The position numbers and the translations under genes were made by a program. Under the pieces are notes generated by a model. That model did no database searches, had not been told where the DNA came from, and was given only the letters and a program-made list of their open reading frames with translations. From an uncultured Clostridia bacterium (GTDB lineage: Bacteria > Bacillota_A > Clostridia > Christensenellales > Aristaeellaceae), in assembly GCA_934645275.1 (NCBI GenBank), contig CAKUDW010000007.1:1-25609 (forward strand): a stretch of DNA of 25,609 nucleotides. Reading direction: 5' to 3'. This document shows, piece after piece, positions 1 through 8,193 of the stretch; the first letter of the stretch is position 1; every line of letters starts with the position of its first letter.

Positions 1-2
1 CC

Positions 3-803
3 TTACGATTGATAAAACATTGGCCATTTTTCCTTGCAATAAGCATCCCATTGGGTACGATTTTCCGTCAATATCTGATTCAGTCCCGCACGATCACCGT
101 TTTCGATCATCGTTTTTATTGTATTCCAGCGGTTTTGCTGCTGTTGGCGGCCCGCTATAAATTCTTTAAGATAACCAATATTCAAAGCGTCATATTTTCC
201 CTTTCGTGGCTTGGATTCCAAAATGGATACTTCATTTGTTACCCTCGAAATGGATTCGGCATTTGGCGGCATTACCTTATTGAGCAAGTCCAGTACCACA
301 TCCCACGCCTGCACAAAAATACCAGAATAAATCGTTTCCTCCATATAAACATCTCTATATGGATGTGAATCCACATACTTATAAACATTTGCCTTGTATG
401 GCAGGTTTCGAGCAAACGTATACGCACCTTTGATGTCATGAACCGCATTTAAATCATCAAATATATTGTTCCAGAATTCCCGATATTGCAGACCGAAATT
501 TGGAATGCCCCATGGCTTATCCAGCTTTGGATCATTTACTTCTTTTGACCAAATAAGGCAATAACCGTCCATTCGCTCACCTATTTCAAAAGGCTGTGTT
601 TTGAACTCACAGCACATCGGCAGCGCATCGAAGCAGATATAGCTATTTCCAGATGGCATAAGGCTTAATGATACGGATAACATGGCCTCCGATGGATGGA
701 TTCGCACAAACATGTTGTTTCGATACACAAAACCGTTTTCAAAAAGCCGGTCCTTAAACGCATCCCTGAATACTCTCCTTTTGGCCTTTGAGTCCATGCA
801 CAT
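3..803 (-). CDS. Hypothetical protein, DUF4304-like; possible orphan immunity protein
   Basis: A complete 266-residue ORF with its stop at the window edge. The ATG at 803 follows a strong GGAGG (about 809-813) at good spacing. No signal peptide or membrane segment is visible, so it is probably cytoplasmic. The N-terminus (a basic helix, then 'ENGFVYRNNMFVRI' at residues 23-36 and beta-rich sequence) resembles DUF4304-type proteins, but I cannot confirm this without a profile search. The start lies only about 15 nt after the stop of an RHS-protein remnant on the same strand. That is where immunity genes of polymorphic RHS toxins usually sit, so an orphan immunity role is a reasonable inference. 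The gene is visibly more AT-rich than the rest of the window, which suggests acquisition by transfer. The ORF is sure; the function is not known. Confidence 0.7.
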   Translation of the reverse strand: MCMDSKAKRRVFRDAFKDRLFENGFVYRNNMFVRIHPSEAMLSVSLSLMPSGNSYICFDALPMCCEFKTQPFEIGERMDGYCLIWSKEVNDPKLDKPWGIPNFGLQYREFWNNIFDDLNAVHDIKGAYTFARNLPYKANVYKYVDSHPYRDVYMEETIYSGIFVQAWDVVLDLLNKVMPPNAESISRVTNEVSILESKPRKGKYDALNIGYLKEFIAGRQQQQNRWNTIKTMIENGDRAGLNQILTENRTQWDAYCKEKWPMFYQS

Positions 804-818
804 TTCTTCCTCCGATGA

Positions 819-914
819 TTACAAGGGGCAGGTGATACTCAGCGGCTTGCCCCGCGCATCGTACCTGTATTCTATCATGAGGCTGTCGGCCGCGTCAATG
901 ATACATGCAACATC
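819..914 (-). pseudogene. Remnant of an RHS/YD-repeat protein (C-terminal fragment)
   Basis: Reading the minus strand from 914 to a TAA at 819-821 gives 31 residues beginning DVACIIDAADSLMIEY and continuing RYDARGKPLSIT. This matches the RHS core pattern seen in Clostridial YD-repeat proteins (roughly D-V-V-A-I-I-D-x-x-G-x-L-V-x-E-Y-x-Y-D-A-W-G-K-P-L-S-I-T). The frame stays open upstream but loses RHS character, and no start codon or ribosome binding site is present. I read it as the decayed end of a once much larger toxin-delivery gene. The usual hypervariable toxin tail is missing. The following gene starts 15 nt after this stop. Confidence 0.6.
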
Positions 915-1106
915 CCTGGCCGCTGCGCGCCATGCCGGCGAACATCGCCAGGCGATGGAAGCTGCTCGGAGGCAGTCATGCTTATAGCGCGCCCGGCCAG
1001 GGCAAAGAAACGTATGGGTTTGGGTCTGGAAAGCAAAGCGGGCCGGTTGAAAGAAAAGTGCAAACTACTTTTGAATGGGGGAAACGAGTCGGCCGTCATT
1101 GCATCG
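915..1106. other. Intergenic stretch, no gene recognised
   Basis: Several short overlapping ORFs cross this stretch on both strands, but none has a convincing start site or recognisable protein. It lies between the RHS remnant and the 3' end of the MATE gene and may hold further unrecognisable RHS debris. I see no terminator with a clear T-run after the MATE gene. Confidence 0.4.
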
Positions 1107-2474
1107 TCAATGTCCTCTATGCGTGCCCACGGCGAGTTTGCCGACCACTGCGTGGCCCCACTTTTCGGTGGCATAGAATAGAATGGACAGCACCGCGGCG
1201 ACGCTCCAGCCGATGGGCCAGGACAGCCAGATGCCCGTGACCCGCAGCGCCGTGCGCGACAGCGTTTCAGCCAGCAGCACGCGCAGCGCAAGATCGGTAA
1301 AGGTTGCGGCCATGAATTTTTTCATCAGCCCGGCGCCGCGCAGTATGCCGTCGGAGACCAGCTTTGCAGCCACAATGAAGTAGAAGGGCGCGACGATGCG
1401 CAAAAATGAGATTCCCGTGTTCATTGCCTGTCCGGCAGGGCTGTCCAGGAAAATATATACCAGATAGCGTCCGGCAAAAGCATACAGCAGCACCAGCGGC
1501 AGACAGAGCGCCCACACCAGCTTGAGGCCTGCGCGGAAGCCTGCCTTGATGCGGTCGTACTGCGCCGCGCCCAGGTTTTGCGCCGTGAAGTTGGAAATGC
1601 CGTTGCCGAGCGTGGTGAGCGAGGTGATGACCATGTTGTTCAGCTTCACGGCGGCGGAATATCCGGCCATGACCGCCGCGCCGAAGCTGTTAATGACGCT
1701 TTGGATCACGATATTGCCCACGGAAATGAAGCTCTGCTGCAATATGCTCGGCACGGCCACGGTGGCGAAGCTCGCAAAGTGTTTCCACGAAAACGCGCGC
1801 ACTTTTTCGTTGGTTCTGATTTTGCAAAAACGGCGGAATACGACCACGATGGCCAGCACGCAGCTGACGCCCTGACACAGGAAGGTCGCCCATGCCACGC
1901 CGTCCACGCCCATGCCCAGCGCGGTGACGAAGAGAATATCCATGGCGATATTGGAAAGCGACGAGCAGGCCAGAAAGATGAACGGCGTCTTGGAATCGCC
2001 CAGCGCCGAAAAAATGCCCGTCGCGATATTGTAGAGAAATACGAACGGGAGCCCAAGAATGTAAATATTCAGATAGAGCTTCGAATCCGCAAAGACCTCC
2101 TGCGGCGTGTTGATCAGGCGCAGCAACGCGTTGCAGCCGATCATGCCCACCAGCATCAGCGCCGCGCAGAGCACGCAGCTGGAGATCAGCGCCGTATATA
2201 CTGCAGATTTCATATCGGCATATTTTTTCGCTCCGAACAGTTGCGCGGCGATGACCGAACAGCCGATGTTGCAGCCGAAGGCGAAGGCGATGAAAATCAG
2301 CGTGATCTCATAGCTGTTGCCCACAGCGGCCAGCGCGTTGTCGCTGATGAATTTTCCGGCAACGAAGCTATCGGCAATATTGTAGAGCTGTTGAAAGATG
2401 ATGCTGCCGAACAGCGGCAGGCAGAATTGGCGCAAAACGGTTTCCGGTTTCCCCACCGTCAAATCTTTATTCAT
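1107..2474 (-). CDS. MATE family efflux transporter
   Basis: This 455-residue polytopic membrane protein has the usual length and twelve-helix hydrophobic pattern of the MATE (multi-antimicrobial extrusion) family, which exports drugs or metabolites in exchange for Na+ or H+. The N-terminus carries the family signature, with 'LPLFGSIIFQQLYNIADS' at about residues 19-36 followed by 'AAVGNSYEI'. The second half repeats the fold after a loop near residue 225. The start is supported by AGAGGA about 9 nt upstream. It is the last gene of a three-gene operon behind a small membrane protein and a cytidylate kinase-like protein, divergent from a LysR regulator that may control it. The substrate cannot be told from sequence. 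Confidence 0.93.
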   Translation of the reverse strand: MNKDLTVGKPETVLRQFCLPLFGSIIFQQLYNIADSFVAGKFISDNALAAVGNSYEITLIFIAFAFGCNIGCSVIAAQLFGAKKYADMKSAVYTALISSCVLCAALMLVGMIGCNALLRLINTPQEVFADSKLYLNIYILGLPFVFLYNIATGIFSALGDSKTPFIFLACSSLSNIAMDILFVTALGMGVDGVAWATFLCQGVSCVLAIVVVFRRFCKIRTNEKVRAFSWKHFASFATVAVPSILQQSFISVGNIVIQSVINSFGAAVMAGYSAAVKLNNMVITSLTTLGNGISNFTAQNLGAAQYDRIKAGFRAGLKLVWALCLPLVLLYAFAGRYLVYIFLDSPAGQAMNTGISFLRIVAPFYFIVAAKLVSDGILRGAGLMKKFMAATFTDLALRVLLAETLSRTALRVTGIWLSWPIGWSVAAVLSILFYATEKWGHAVVGKLAVGTHRGH

Positions 2475-2489
2475 GGCTGTTTTTCCTCT

Positions 2490-2741
2490 TTACTTTTGAA
2501 TCTGAAAGCTCATAAACGCCGCGGCGCAGGCGAGCACGAAGCCGATGGTATCCAGAATCAGCAGCGCGTTTCCCCCTGAAATGCAGCGAAGGACGATGCC
2601 CACGGCAAAGCCGGCGCCCATGCTTATGGATAACGGCCGCGCGTGACCGCATTCAGAACTCCTGTGCGCGAGGCTCAACACAAGCGTCAGCGTGGCGATG
2701 ACCAGACAGAGTTCCATGATGAATTCACCGATTGCTGCCAT
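2490..2741 (-). CDS. Small hydrophobic membrane protein, unknown function
   Basis: An 83-residue protein with two or three predicted membrane helices: about residues 8-24, and 41-78 as one or two helices. The ATG overlaps the end of the kinase-like gene by 17 bp and is preceded by a G-rich binding site (GGGGGAAG) about 6 nt upstream. An internal Met at residue 9 is an alternative start. The 3' end lies 15 bp before the MATE start, so the three genes are surely co-transcribed. I do not recognise a family. It may be an accessory subunit of the MATE transporter, but that rests only on position. Confidence 0.65.
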   Translation of the reverse strand: MAAIGEFIMELCLVIATLTLVLSLAHRSSECGHARPLSISMGAGFAVGIVLRCISGGNALLILDTIGFVLACAAAFMSFQIQK

Positions 2742-3369
2742 TTGTCTCTTCCCCCATCTGTAAGGCTTTTTCGATGATTTGCGCCGCGCCGTCGATCCCG
2801 CAGCGGCTCGTGGAAATCATGAGATCGTAGCTCTCCGGCGCGCCCCACGCAGTGCCGGCATAAAAGTCAAAGTACTGCCGGCGCAGATTATCTATTTTCT
2901 GTAATCTGTGCGCTGCCGTTTTTTCGTTGACGTCGTTGCGGCGCATGATGCGCTGCAGGCGATCCGAGCGGCCGGCATAGATAAAGACCGAAAGCACGTC
3001 GAAGCCCGCGTCGCGCAGGATCGCGGATGCGCAGCGCCCGATGACTACGCAAGATCCCTTCGCAGCGATGTTCAGAATGGTTCTGCGTTCCGCTTCGTAC
3101 ACGCGTTCGCGCTCCGAATAGAAGGCTTCGCCGAGCGCTGCACTATCTGCAAAGGGGTTTCCTGAAACCATGCATGCCAGGCCGATCGGCTGTTCGTCGT
3201 CGCTCTTAATGATTTCCTCCGAAAGCCCGGTTTCGCGAGCAGTCTGCCGGATAAGCAGTTTGTCATAGCAGGTAACGCCCAGCAGCTGCGCCAGCCTTTC
3301 GCCGGTTTCGCGGCCGCCGCTGCCATATTGCCGGCCGATGCAGATGATCTTTCCCTTCATATCCGTCAT
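2725..3369 (-). CDS. Cytidylate kinase-like family protein
   Basis: A 214-residue P-loop protein of the cytidylate kinase-like (AAK26/Cytidylate_kin_like) family, whose members are assumed to be nucleotide or small-molecule kinases of unsettled substrate. The P-loop is 'IGRQYGSGGRETGERLA' at about residues 11-27. Further family features are 'YDKLLIRQTARETGLSEE', 'CVVIGRCASAIL' and the lid-like 'RIMRRNDVNEKTAAHRL'. The frame is open to 3405, but the start at 3369 is preferred because AAAGGA sits about 10 nt upstream of it. It is the first gene of the operon and is transcribed away from the LysR regulator. It is distinct from the essential Cmk, which is longer in its NMP-binding region. Confidence 0.88.
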   Translation of the reverse strand: MTDMKGKIICIGRQYGSGGRETGERLAQLLGVTCYDKLLIRQTARETGLSEEIIKSDDEQPIGLACMVSGNPFADSAALGEAFYSERERVYEAERRTILNIAAKGSCVVIGRCASAILRDAGFDVLSVFIYAGRSDRLQRIMRRNDVNEKTAAHRLQKIDNLRRQYFDFYAGTAWGAPESYDLMISTSRCGIDGAAQIIEKALQMGEETNGSNR

Positions 3370-3440
3370 ATCCGTCTGTTCCTTTCGCCTGAAACGGTTT
3401 CGCATTCAACGCTTTCGCCTTGACGCTTCAGCGCGGGAGC

Positions 3441-3478
3441 ATTATAATACAAATATGAATATGTGTATAATATATAAT
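3441..3478. promoter_or_regulatory. Divergent AT-rich promoter region with candidate LysR operator
   Basis: Between the kinase-like operon and the LysR gene lies an AT-rich block. ATTATA at 3441-3446 is a TATAAT -10 for the minus strand. TATAAT occurs on the plus strand at 3466-3471 and 3473-3478. The inverted repeat ATACA-N12-TGTAT at 3447-3468 has the size and dyad symmetry (T-N11-A type) of LysR operators and overlaps these boxes. No good -35 box is evident. Autoregulation plus control of the divergent operon is the typical LysR arrangement and is inferred here. Confidence 0.45.
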
Positions 3479-3530
3479 GGATATGGCAGTCATATCAATT
3501 ATGCATTATAGAAGGTTGCGAAGCAGTATT

Positions 3531-4436
3531 ATGGATATCAACTATGATTATTACAGGATTTTTTACCATGTCGCCCGCTGCGGCAGCATCACGCAGGCGG
3601 CCAGAATACTCATGCATGATCAGCCGAACCTGACGCGCGCGATCAGGGCGCTGGAGGGGGAGCTCGGCTGTCCGCTGTTTATCCGCAGCAATCGAGGCGT
3701 GAAGCTCACGCCGGAGGGCGAGCGGCTGTTTGCGCATGTGCGGATCGCGGTGGAGAACATAGAAGCTGGAGAAGCGGAACTCATGCAGACGCGGAATTTG
3801 CAGGCGGGCTCGGTATACGTTGCGGCGAGCGAGCTTGCCCTGCACTGCGCATTGCTGCCCGCGCTGAAGAAATACAGGGCGCTCTATCCGGCCATACGGC
3901 TGAAAATCAGCAATCATTCCACGCCGCAGGCCATCGACGCGGTTCGCAATGGCATAGCCGATCTGGCGCTCGTTACCACGCCCACGGCAGTCAGCGCCGC
4001 CGTAGAGGAACAAACGGTGAGCACATTCAGCGAAGCGGCAGTTTGCAGCACCGCATTTTCGGAGCTGACCGGGCGCAGCGTCAGCTTTGAGGAGCTGCTC
4101 AGCTATCCGCTGATTTCACTGGGTGCGCAGACTAAATCGTTTGAGCTCTATTCAAACTTCTTCGCCAGTCGCGGGCTGCAATACAGGCCGGAAACGGAAA
4201 CGGCCACGGCGGACCAGATTTTGCCGATGATACAGGCGGATCTCGGGATCGGCTTTATTCCTGAAGCATTTTTGAAGGGCGCCGAGCATATCTGCGTGAT
4301 CGATACGGAAGCGCCGCTGCCCGAGCGCGAGATACGGATCGTTCGCCGAAGGGATCAGCCGCTGAGCATCGCCGCCCAAAAGCTCTATCGGCTCATACTC
4401 GATTCGGCGCGGAGAGAATCTGATATGCGCGCATAA
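3531..4436 (+). CDS. LysR family transcriptional regulator
   Basis: A 301-residue protein of normal LysR length. The winged helix-turn-helix is at about residues 5-62, with 'FYHVARCGSITQAARIL' followed by a recognition helix and 'LGCPLFIRSNRGVKLTPEGE'. A linker helix follows, then a periplasmic-binding-protein-like effector domain (residues ~90-300, starting 'GSVYVAASELALH'). The frame is open from 3477, but the Met at 3531 matches the family N-terminus (MDINYDYYRIFYHV); the binding site there is weak. It is divergent from the cytidylate kinase-like/MATE operon and probably regulates it. The effector is unknown. Confidence 0.9.
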   Translation: MDINYDYYRIFYHVARCGSITQAARILMHDQPNLTRAIRALEGELGCPLFIRSNRGVKLTPEGERLFAHVRIAVENIEAGEAELMQTRNLQAGSVYVAASELALHCALLPALKKYRALYPAIRLKISNHSTPQAIDAVRNGIADLALVTTPTAVSAAVEEQTVSTFSEAAVCSTAFSELTGRSVSFEELLSYPLISLGAQTKSFELYSNFFASRGLQYRPETETATADQILPMIQADLGIGFIPEAFLKGAEHICVIDTEAPLPEREIRIVRRRDQPLSIAAQKLYRLILDSARRESDMRA

Positions 4437-4465
4437 AAAGGGTCGGGCAAAATGCCCGCCCCTTT
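4437..4465 (+). terminator. Probable intrinsic terminator of the LysR gene
   Basis: Directly after the LysR stop, AAAAGGGTCGGGCA-AAA-TGCCCGCCCCTTT forms a GC-rich hairpin (one T-C mismatch) flanked by an A-tract and a short T-tract. The T-run is only three bases, so termination may be weak. The same palindrome also forms the left end of a possible repeat element. Confidence 0.5.
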
Positions 4466-4731
4466 GCTTGTCAAAAAAGATTTTGACAAGCAAGTGGACG
4501 GGGAAGCAAGCTCCCCCGCCACTGCCACCCTCACCAGTTTTTGCTAAAATCCTTCAGATTTCCGGGCGCAAAAACTGCAAGGAAACGATTTTTGCTCTGG
4601 AAAATGGGATTTTCCGCCGCAAAATCGTCCCGCGCCCACCGTACACGCCGCTGGGCACGACTGAAAATTTGGCCCTCCCGAGCGCTCCTGTTTTTTTCGA
4701 TAGGCTGATGGTCGAGCAAAATGCCCGACCC
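4440..4731. repeat. Hairpin-rich intergenic element with palindromic inverted ends (MITE/REP-like)
   Basis: The left end GGGTCGGGCAAAATGCCCG (4440-4458) and the right end, read on the minus strand as GGGTCGGGCATTTTGCTCG, match as inverted repeats, and each is itself a palindrome. Inside is a perfect 13-bp hairpin with an AAGA loop (4464-4476 with 4481-4493). A second nested hairpin lies at 4585-4628: ACGATTTTTGC pairs with GCAAAATCGT, enclosing GGAAAAT/ATTTTCC. No plausible protein is encoded and no clear target-site duplication is visible. It separates the LysR gene from the convergent transglutaminase-fold gene. It could be a non-autonomous transposable element, a REP-type repeat, or just stacked terminators. 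Confidence 0.4.
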
Positions 4732-4745
4732 GGATTTAATATGTT

Positions 4746-7079
4746 TCAAAGTTTCCAGCGCCTGCGCAGGGGAAGGCGCTTTTTGGCAAGCCTGCGCGTT
4801 TTCATCACGAAGTTATAGACGAAGACATAATCCTGTTCCGCTACGGCGTCGCCCGAGAACGCGGCGCGCCTGCAAATCTCCAGTGCGCGCGCATATTTGG
4901 CGGCCATATCCGCACCCATGTCTGCGTAAACGGTGCGCTCAAAGCCCGAGGGCGCGACGCAATCCGGCCAGTTATAAATGCGCTGCATCAGCTCAAACAG
5001 GTAAGCGTACAGACTCAATACAGCCGCCCTGCGATCTCCTGTGCAGAATTGGCGGCGCCTTCGCGCGCAGCTTATTCCAAGCTCCAGCATCAGCGCAAGG
5101 CAGATCAACAGCATCAGCACAGCCAGACACAGCAGGAACAGCCATAGCAGGGAAAGATTCGTTTCGGGCTGGGAGGCGTCCTGATCGTCAGGTTCCTCGT
5201 GGAAGTCCTCCGTCATATCCAGGCTGTTCTCGGGCAGCGGCGCGTCGTCCTGCGCGTGAACCTGCGGCTGATTCTGCGTTTTGCCGGTACCGGAGAGCCG
5301 ATCCTGCTGCGGCATCAGGTTCAGGTAGCCCGGCGCAGTCTCAAAGGGAATCCAGCCCACGCCATCCTGATAGATCTCCGTCCAGGCGTGCGCGTCGGCT
5401 TCAGACAATGTAAACGGTGTGTTCGGCTGCGCGGTGGCGGCGGTATCGGGCGTGATCAGATAGCCCTCCACATAGCGTGCGGGGATGCCGAAATAGCGCA
5501 TCATCATCGTGGCGGCGGCGGCATAGTGAACGTCGTAGCCCGCTTTGGACTGCGATAGAAAATCCGCCAGAAAATCCGTGTCCGAGGCGCGCGGTGATAT
5601 GCTTTCGCTGTACGCCACATTTTCATTCAGCCACTCCAGAATGCGCTGCTTGGCCTGCGCGTAGTCCATGTGCGTATTTTCACCGTGGGTGTATGCGCCG
5701 AGGAGCTCCGCCATCAGCGCGCGCATATCCTCCGGCATGTCCAAAAAATGCGCGTAGACGAAGCGGTTGTAGTGGCTCTCGTTGTTCAGGTAGGCGTCCA
5801 GCGCATCGTCTGCACCGGTGCTCTCCTTTTCTGAAAGCGCGCGGGAGAGCGCTGCGTAGCGGCTAACCTGGTTTTCAGATGAAACCAGCGCATAGCTTTC
5901 TAGCCCCTGCGCGGCCAAGCTGCGCAGGCGGACGTCGCCCACATCGTTGAGGTCGGGCAGGCCGTCGCTCGCGCTGATTAGCTCGTAGGGCGCGTAAACG
6001 ACGTCGCGCCGCGCGCCGATGTGCGAGATATGAATCTCGATGGGCGCTTCATCCGCGGCGTCGACCAGCGCTGCGAGCGCGGCAAGCTGCGTCTCGCCGT
6101 AAAAATCGCTGCGATGCAGCCAGTAGAACAGCTCTGCGCCGTCCCACAGCGCTTCGGGATCTGCCGCCCGCCAAGCGTTGTCGGCGTATTCGCTACCAAC
6201 GTAGCCGCGCAGATACAGGCTTTCGCTTCGACTCATCGCGACCTCCAGCATGGACGCGTCCGTCCGGCGCAGGTTGCCCAGCTGCGAAAAATCGCCGTTC
6301 GGAAGACCGGTTTCACTGGAAGAACCAAAGCGCCAGCGCTGCACGGCGTCGGCGATTTGATTATGCACCGCGCTGACCGGTGCGAATGCAGGTGTGTTCG
6401 GCAGACGGTTCAGACCGAATGCCAGCGCGAAGACGAGCAGCACGCACAGGCTGGCGTGCAGTCCATGCGATGCGCGACCTCGCCGCACTTCGGTTGGAAA
6501 GCGCAGCAGAATTAGCCCGCAGACCAGCGCGGCGATCCATGCGTCGAGCGCGGTCATGCCGAGCAGAAGCTCAGGCAAAAATAGGATCAGCGCGATTAGC
6601 CATGCCGCAAGCGCCGCCCGCGCGCGCACCAGATAGAGACAGACGAGCGCCAGCAGCAGCGCGAGCCAGATCAGCGCGGGCAGCAGCGCCGCATCCGCAG
6701 CGGAAAAGCGCGGCAGGTTGTAGGCCAGACGCGCGCCAATCGCGTCCGAAATCAGGTTTAATGCCGCGCACAGGCCGCCAGTTAAATTCAGAAAAAACAG
6801 GCTTACCGCAAAGGCGGCGCACAGGATTGCGAAGGCAATTTGCCCGCCGAAGCGCGTTCGGCACAGCGCAGGCAGCACCAGGATCAGCGCCGCGCCCGCC
6901 GCCATGGGGAAGAGCGGATCGGCGCCGCTTGTAAAGCGCGTCAGGAAGCTTCCGGCAATGCCCACGAACAGCAGCAGCGCCGTCAGGATTCCGGCGGGCG
7001 AGAGGCCGTCGCGCGCGCCGTTTTTTGATGCGCTTGGGTACAGTTGAAGCGTTTTCATAGCTTTAGAATTACTCCTCAT
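4746..7079 (-). CDS. TgpA-like membrane protein with transglutaminase-like domain lacking the catalytic Cys
   Basis: A 777-residue protein of the DUF3488/TgpA type. It has about six membrane helices at the N-terminus (residues ~28-220), a large extracytoplasmic part with the transglutaminase-like core (residues ~490-590), a Pro/Gln/Asp-rich linker, another membrane helix (~645-667) and a cytoplasmic DUF4129-like tail. The core reads 'SKAGYDVHYAAAATMMMRYF', where active enzymes have GYC: position 516 is Asp. His564 ('DAHAWTE') and Glu580 ('PFETAPGY') occupy the other triad positions. Peptide cross-linking or proteolysis by the normal Cys chemistry is therefore unlikely. The ATG at 7079 overlaps the DUF58 stop (ATGA); an in-frame Met at 7058 has a GAGGAG about 13 nt upstream and is an alternative. 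It is the last gene of the MoxR operon. Confidence 0.88.
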   Translation of the reverse strand: MRSNSKAMKTLQLYPSASKNGARDGLSPAGILTALLLFVGIAGSFLTRFTSGADPLFPMAAGAALILVLPALCRTRFGGQIAFAILCAAFAVSLFFLNLTGGLCAALNLISDAIGARLAYNLPRFSAADAALLPALIWLALLLALVCLYLVRARAALAAWLIALILFLPELLLGMTALDAWIAALVCGLILLRFPTEVRRGRASHGLHASLCVLLVFALAFGLNRLPNTPAFAPVSAVHNQIADAVQRWRFGSSSETGLPNGDFSQLGNLRRTDASMLEVAMSRSESLYLRGYVGSEYADNAWRAADPEALWDGAELFYWLHRSDFYGETQLAALAALVDAADEAPIEIHISHIGARRDVVYAPYELISASDGLPDLNDVGDVRLRSLAAQGLESYALVSSENQVSRYAALSRALSEKESTGADDALDAYLNNESHYNRFVYAHFLDMPEDMRALMAELLGAYTHGENTHMDYAQAKQRILEWLNENVAYSESISPRASDTDFLADFLSQSKAGYDVHYAAAATMMMRYFGIPARYVEGYLITPDTAATAQPNTPFTLSEADAHAWTEIYQDGVGWIPFETAPGYLNLMPQQDRLSGTGKTQNQPQVHAQDDAPLPENSLDMTEDFHEEPDDQDASQPETNLSLLWLFLLCLAVLMLLICLALMLELGISCARRRRQFCTGDRRAAVLSLYAYLFELMQRIYNWPDCVAPSGFERTVYADMGADMAAKYARALEICRRAAFSGDAVAEQDYVFVYNFVMKTRRLAKKRLPLRRRWKL

Positions 7080-8191
7080 ACCGTCAGCTCGCTGAGTCGT
7101 CCGCGCAGACAGCTCACGGCATTTTCAGACGTGCTCTCCGGCAGCAGCAGCGTCACTCGACCATCGAGCCCGTCGACGCCGTTGGGCTGCACGGCTGCAA
7201 AGATCAGCAGATGGCTGTATGCGGGCGGATTCTGCGCGACCAGCCGCGGCAAAATGCCGCCCTCGCCGCGCGCCACATGCGCGGACAGCAGCGCGCCCTG
7301 CTCACCGTACAAATCGTCCAGCGTGGCGATGGTGTGGTATTCGATTTCGCCGCTTTCGTGGTTCAGCCACGCAATCTGGTGCAGCACGCCGAGGTCTGCC
7401 AGCGCCTGCGAGCAGCTGATGAGCGCCTCGCAGGTGTCGCAGACAGCATCCGGCAAAACGGTCGCTTCCGGACAATTGTCCAGCAGCAGAAGTATGGCGT
7501 GGGATACCGGCAGCGACATTTCGCGCACGACGGTATGCTCCAGTTTTTCGCTCAGCTTCCAGTGGATGTTCTTCAGCGCGTCGCCCTCGCGATAATCGCG
7601 TATGCCGAACAGCTCCGAAGGGTCGTTGCCAGCACGGTTCGGCGAATATTCAGCGCTGTCCGGAAAGGGCAGGTCGTGCGCAGTCAGCTCGATGCTGATT
7701 TCAAAGGTGTCCGGCAGGATCAGCGTGGCCGCATGCGCATTCAGCCGAAGCGTTTTGCAGAACAATCCGAGCAGATCGGAGAGCTGGAGCCGGTCGATTT
7801 CCACGCGCAGCCGGCCGCAGCGCGGGCTGTTCAGCGTGAGCGCAAGCGCCGCGCCGCCAGCGCACGGCAGCGCCATGAGCTCCGAAAAGGGAAACGCTTC
7901 GCAGCTCAGCTGGTTGACTGCGCGCCCGAACAGGCGCAGCTGTACGCGGGAGATCAATCGATTGCCGTAGATTTGAATTCGCGCTGAAAAATCGGTATTC
8001 TTTACAGCAGTCTCCGGCAGCTCGATGTGCAGCTGAACGCGCTTTGCCGCGGCAAGGAACAATATCAATGAAAGCAGGGCCAGCAGCAGGCAGGCCAGCA
8101 GCAGCGCGGCGAATATGCCGCGCTGCGTGAGTATCCAGCACAGGGCGAGCGCGAGCAGCGACAGGCCGTAGGTAACGCGCCTCAGCAGCAT
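7076..8191 (-). CDS. DUF58 domain-containing protein (MoxR partner)
   Basis: A 371-residue protein with two adjacent membrane helices near the N-terminus (residues ~6-50) and a DUF58 region with the signature 'YREGDALKNIHWKLSEK' at about residue 200, followed by a von Willebrand A-like fold. The frame is open to 8305, but the Met at 8191 is three nucleotides after the MoxR stop, has a GGGGG site just upstream and gives the natural N-terminus (MLLRRVTYGLSLLALAL). DUF58 proteins are the usual partners of MoxR ATPases and are thought to act in assembly or maturation of surface or metal-dependent complexes. The stop overlaps the start of the TgpA-like gene, so the three products are translationally coupled. 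Confidence 0.9.
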   Translation of the reverse strand: MLLRRVTYGLSLLALALCWILTQRGIFAALLLACLLLALLSLILFLAAAKRVQLHIELPETAVKNTDFSARIQIYGNRLISRVQLRLFGRAVNQLSCEAFPFSELMALPCAGGAALALTLNSPRCGRLRVEIDRLQLSDLLGLFCKTLRLNAHAATLILPDTFEISIELTAHDLPFPDSAEYSPNRAGNDPSELFGIRDYREGDALKNIHWKLSEKLEHTVVREMSLPVSHAILLLLDNCPEATVLPDAVCDTCEALISCSQALADLGVLHQIAWLNHESGEIEYHTIATLDDLYGEQGALLSAHVARGEGGILPRLVAQNPPAYSHLLIFAAVQPNGVDGLDGRVTLLLPESTSENAVSCLRGRLSELTV

Positions 8192-8193
8192 AC

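Noticed and set aside
1578..2579. A 333-codon plus-strand open frame across the MATE gene
   Set aside because: It is rich in His, Arg, Asp and Glu as expected for the antisense of a membrane protein, has no good start site, and the opposite strand encodes a clear MATE transporter.
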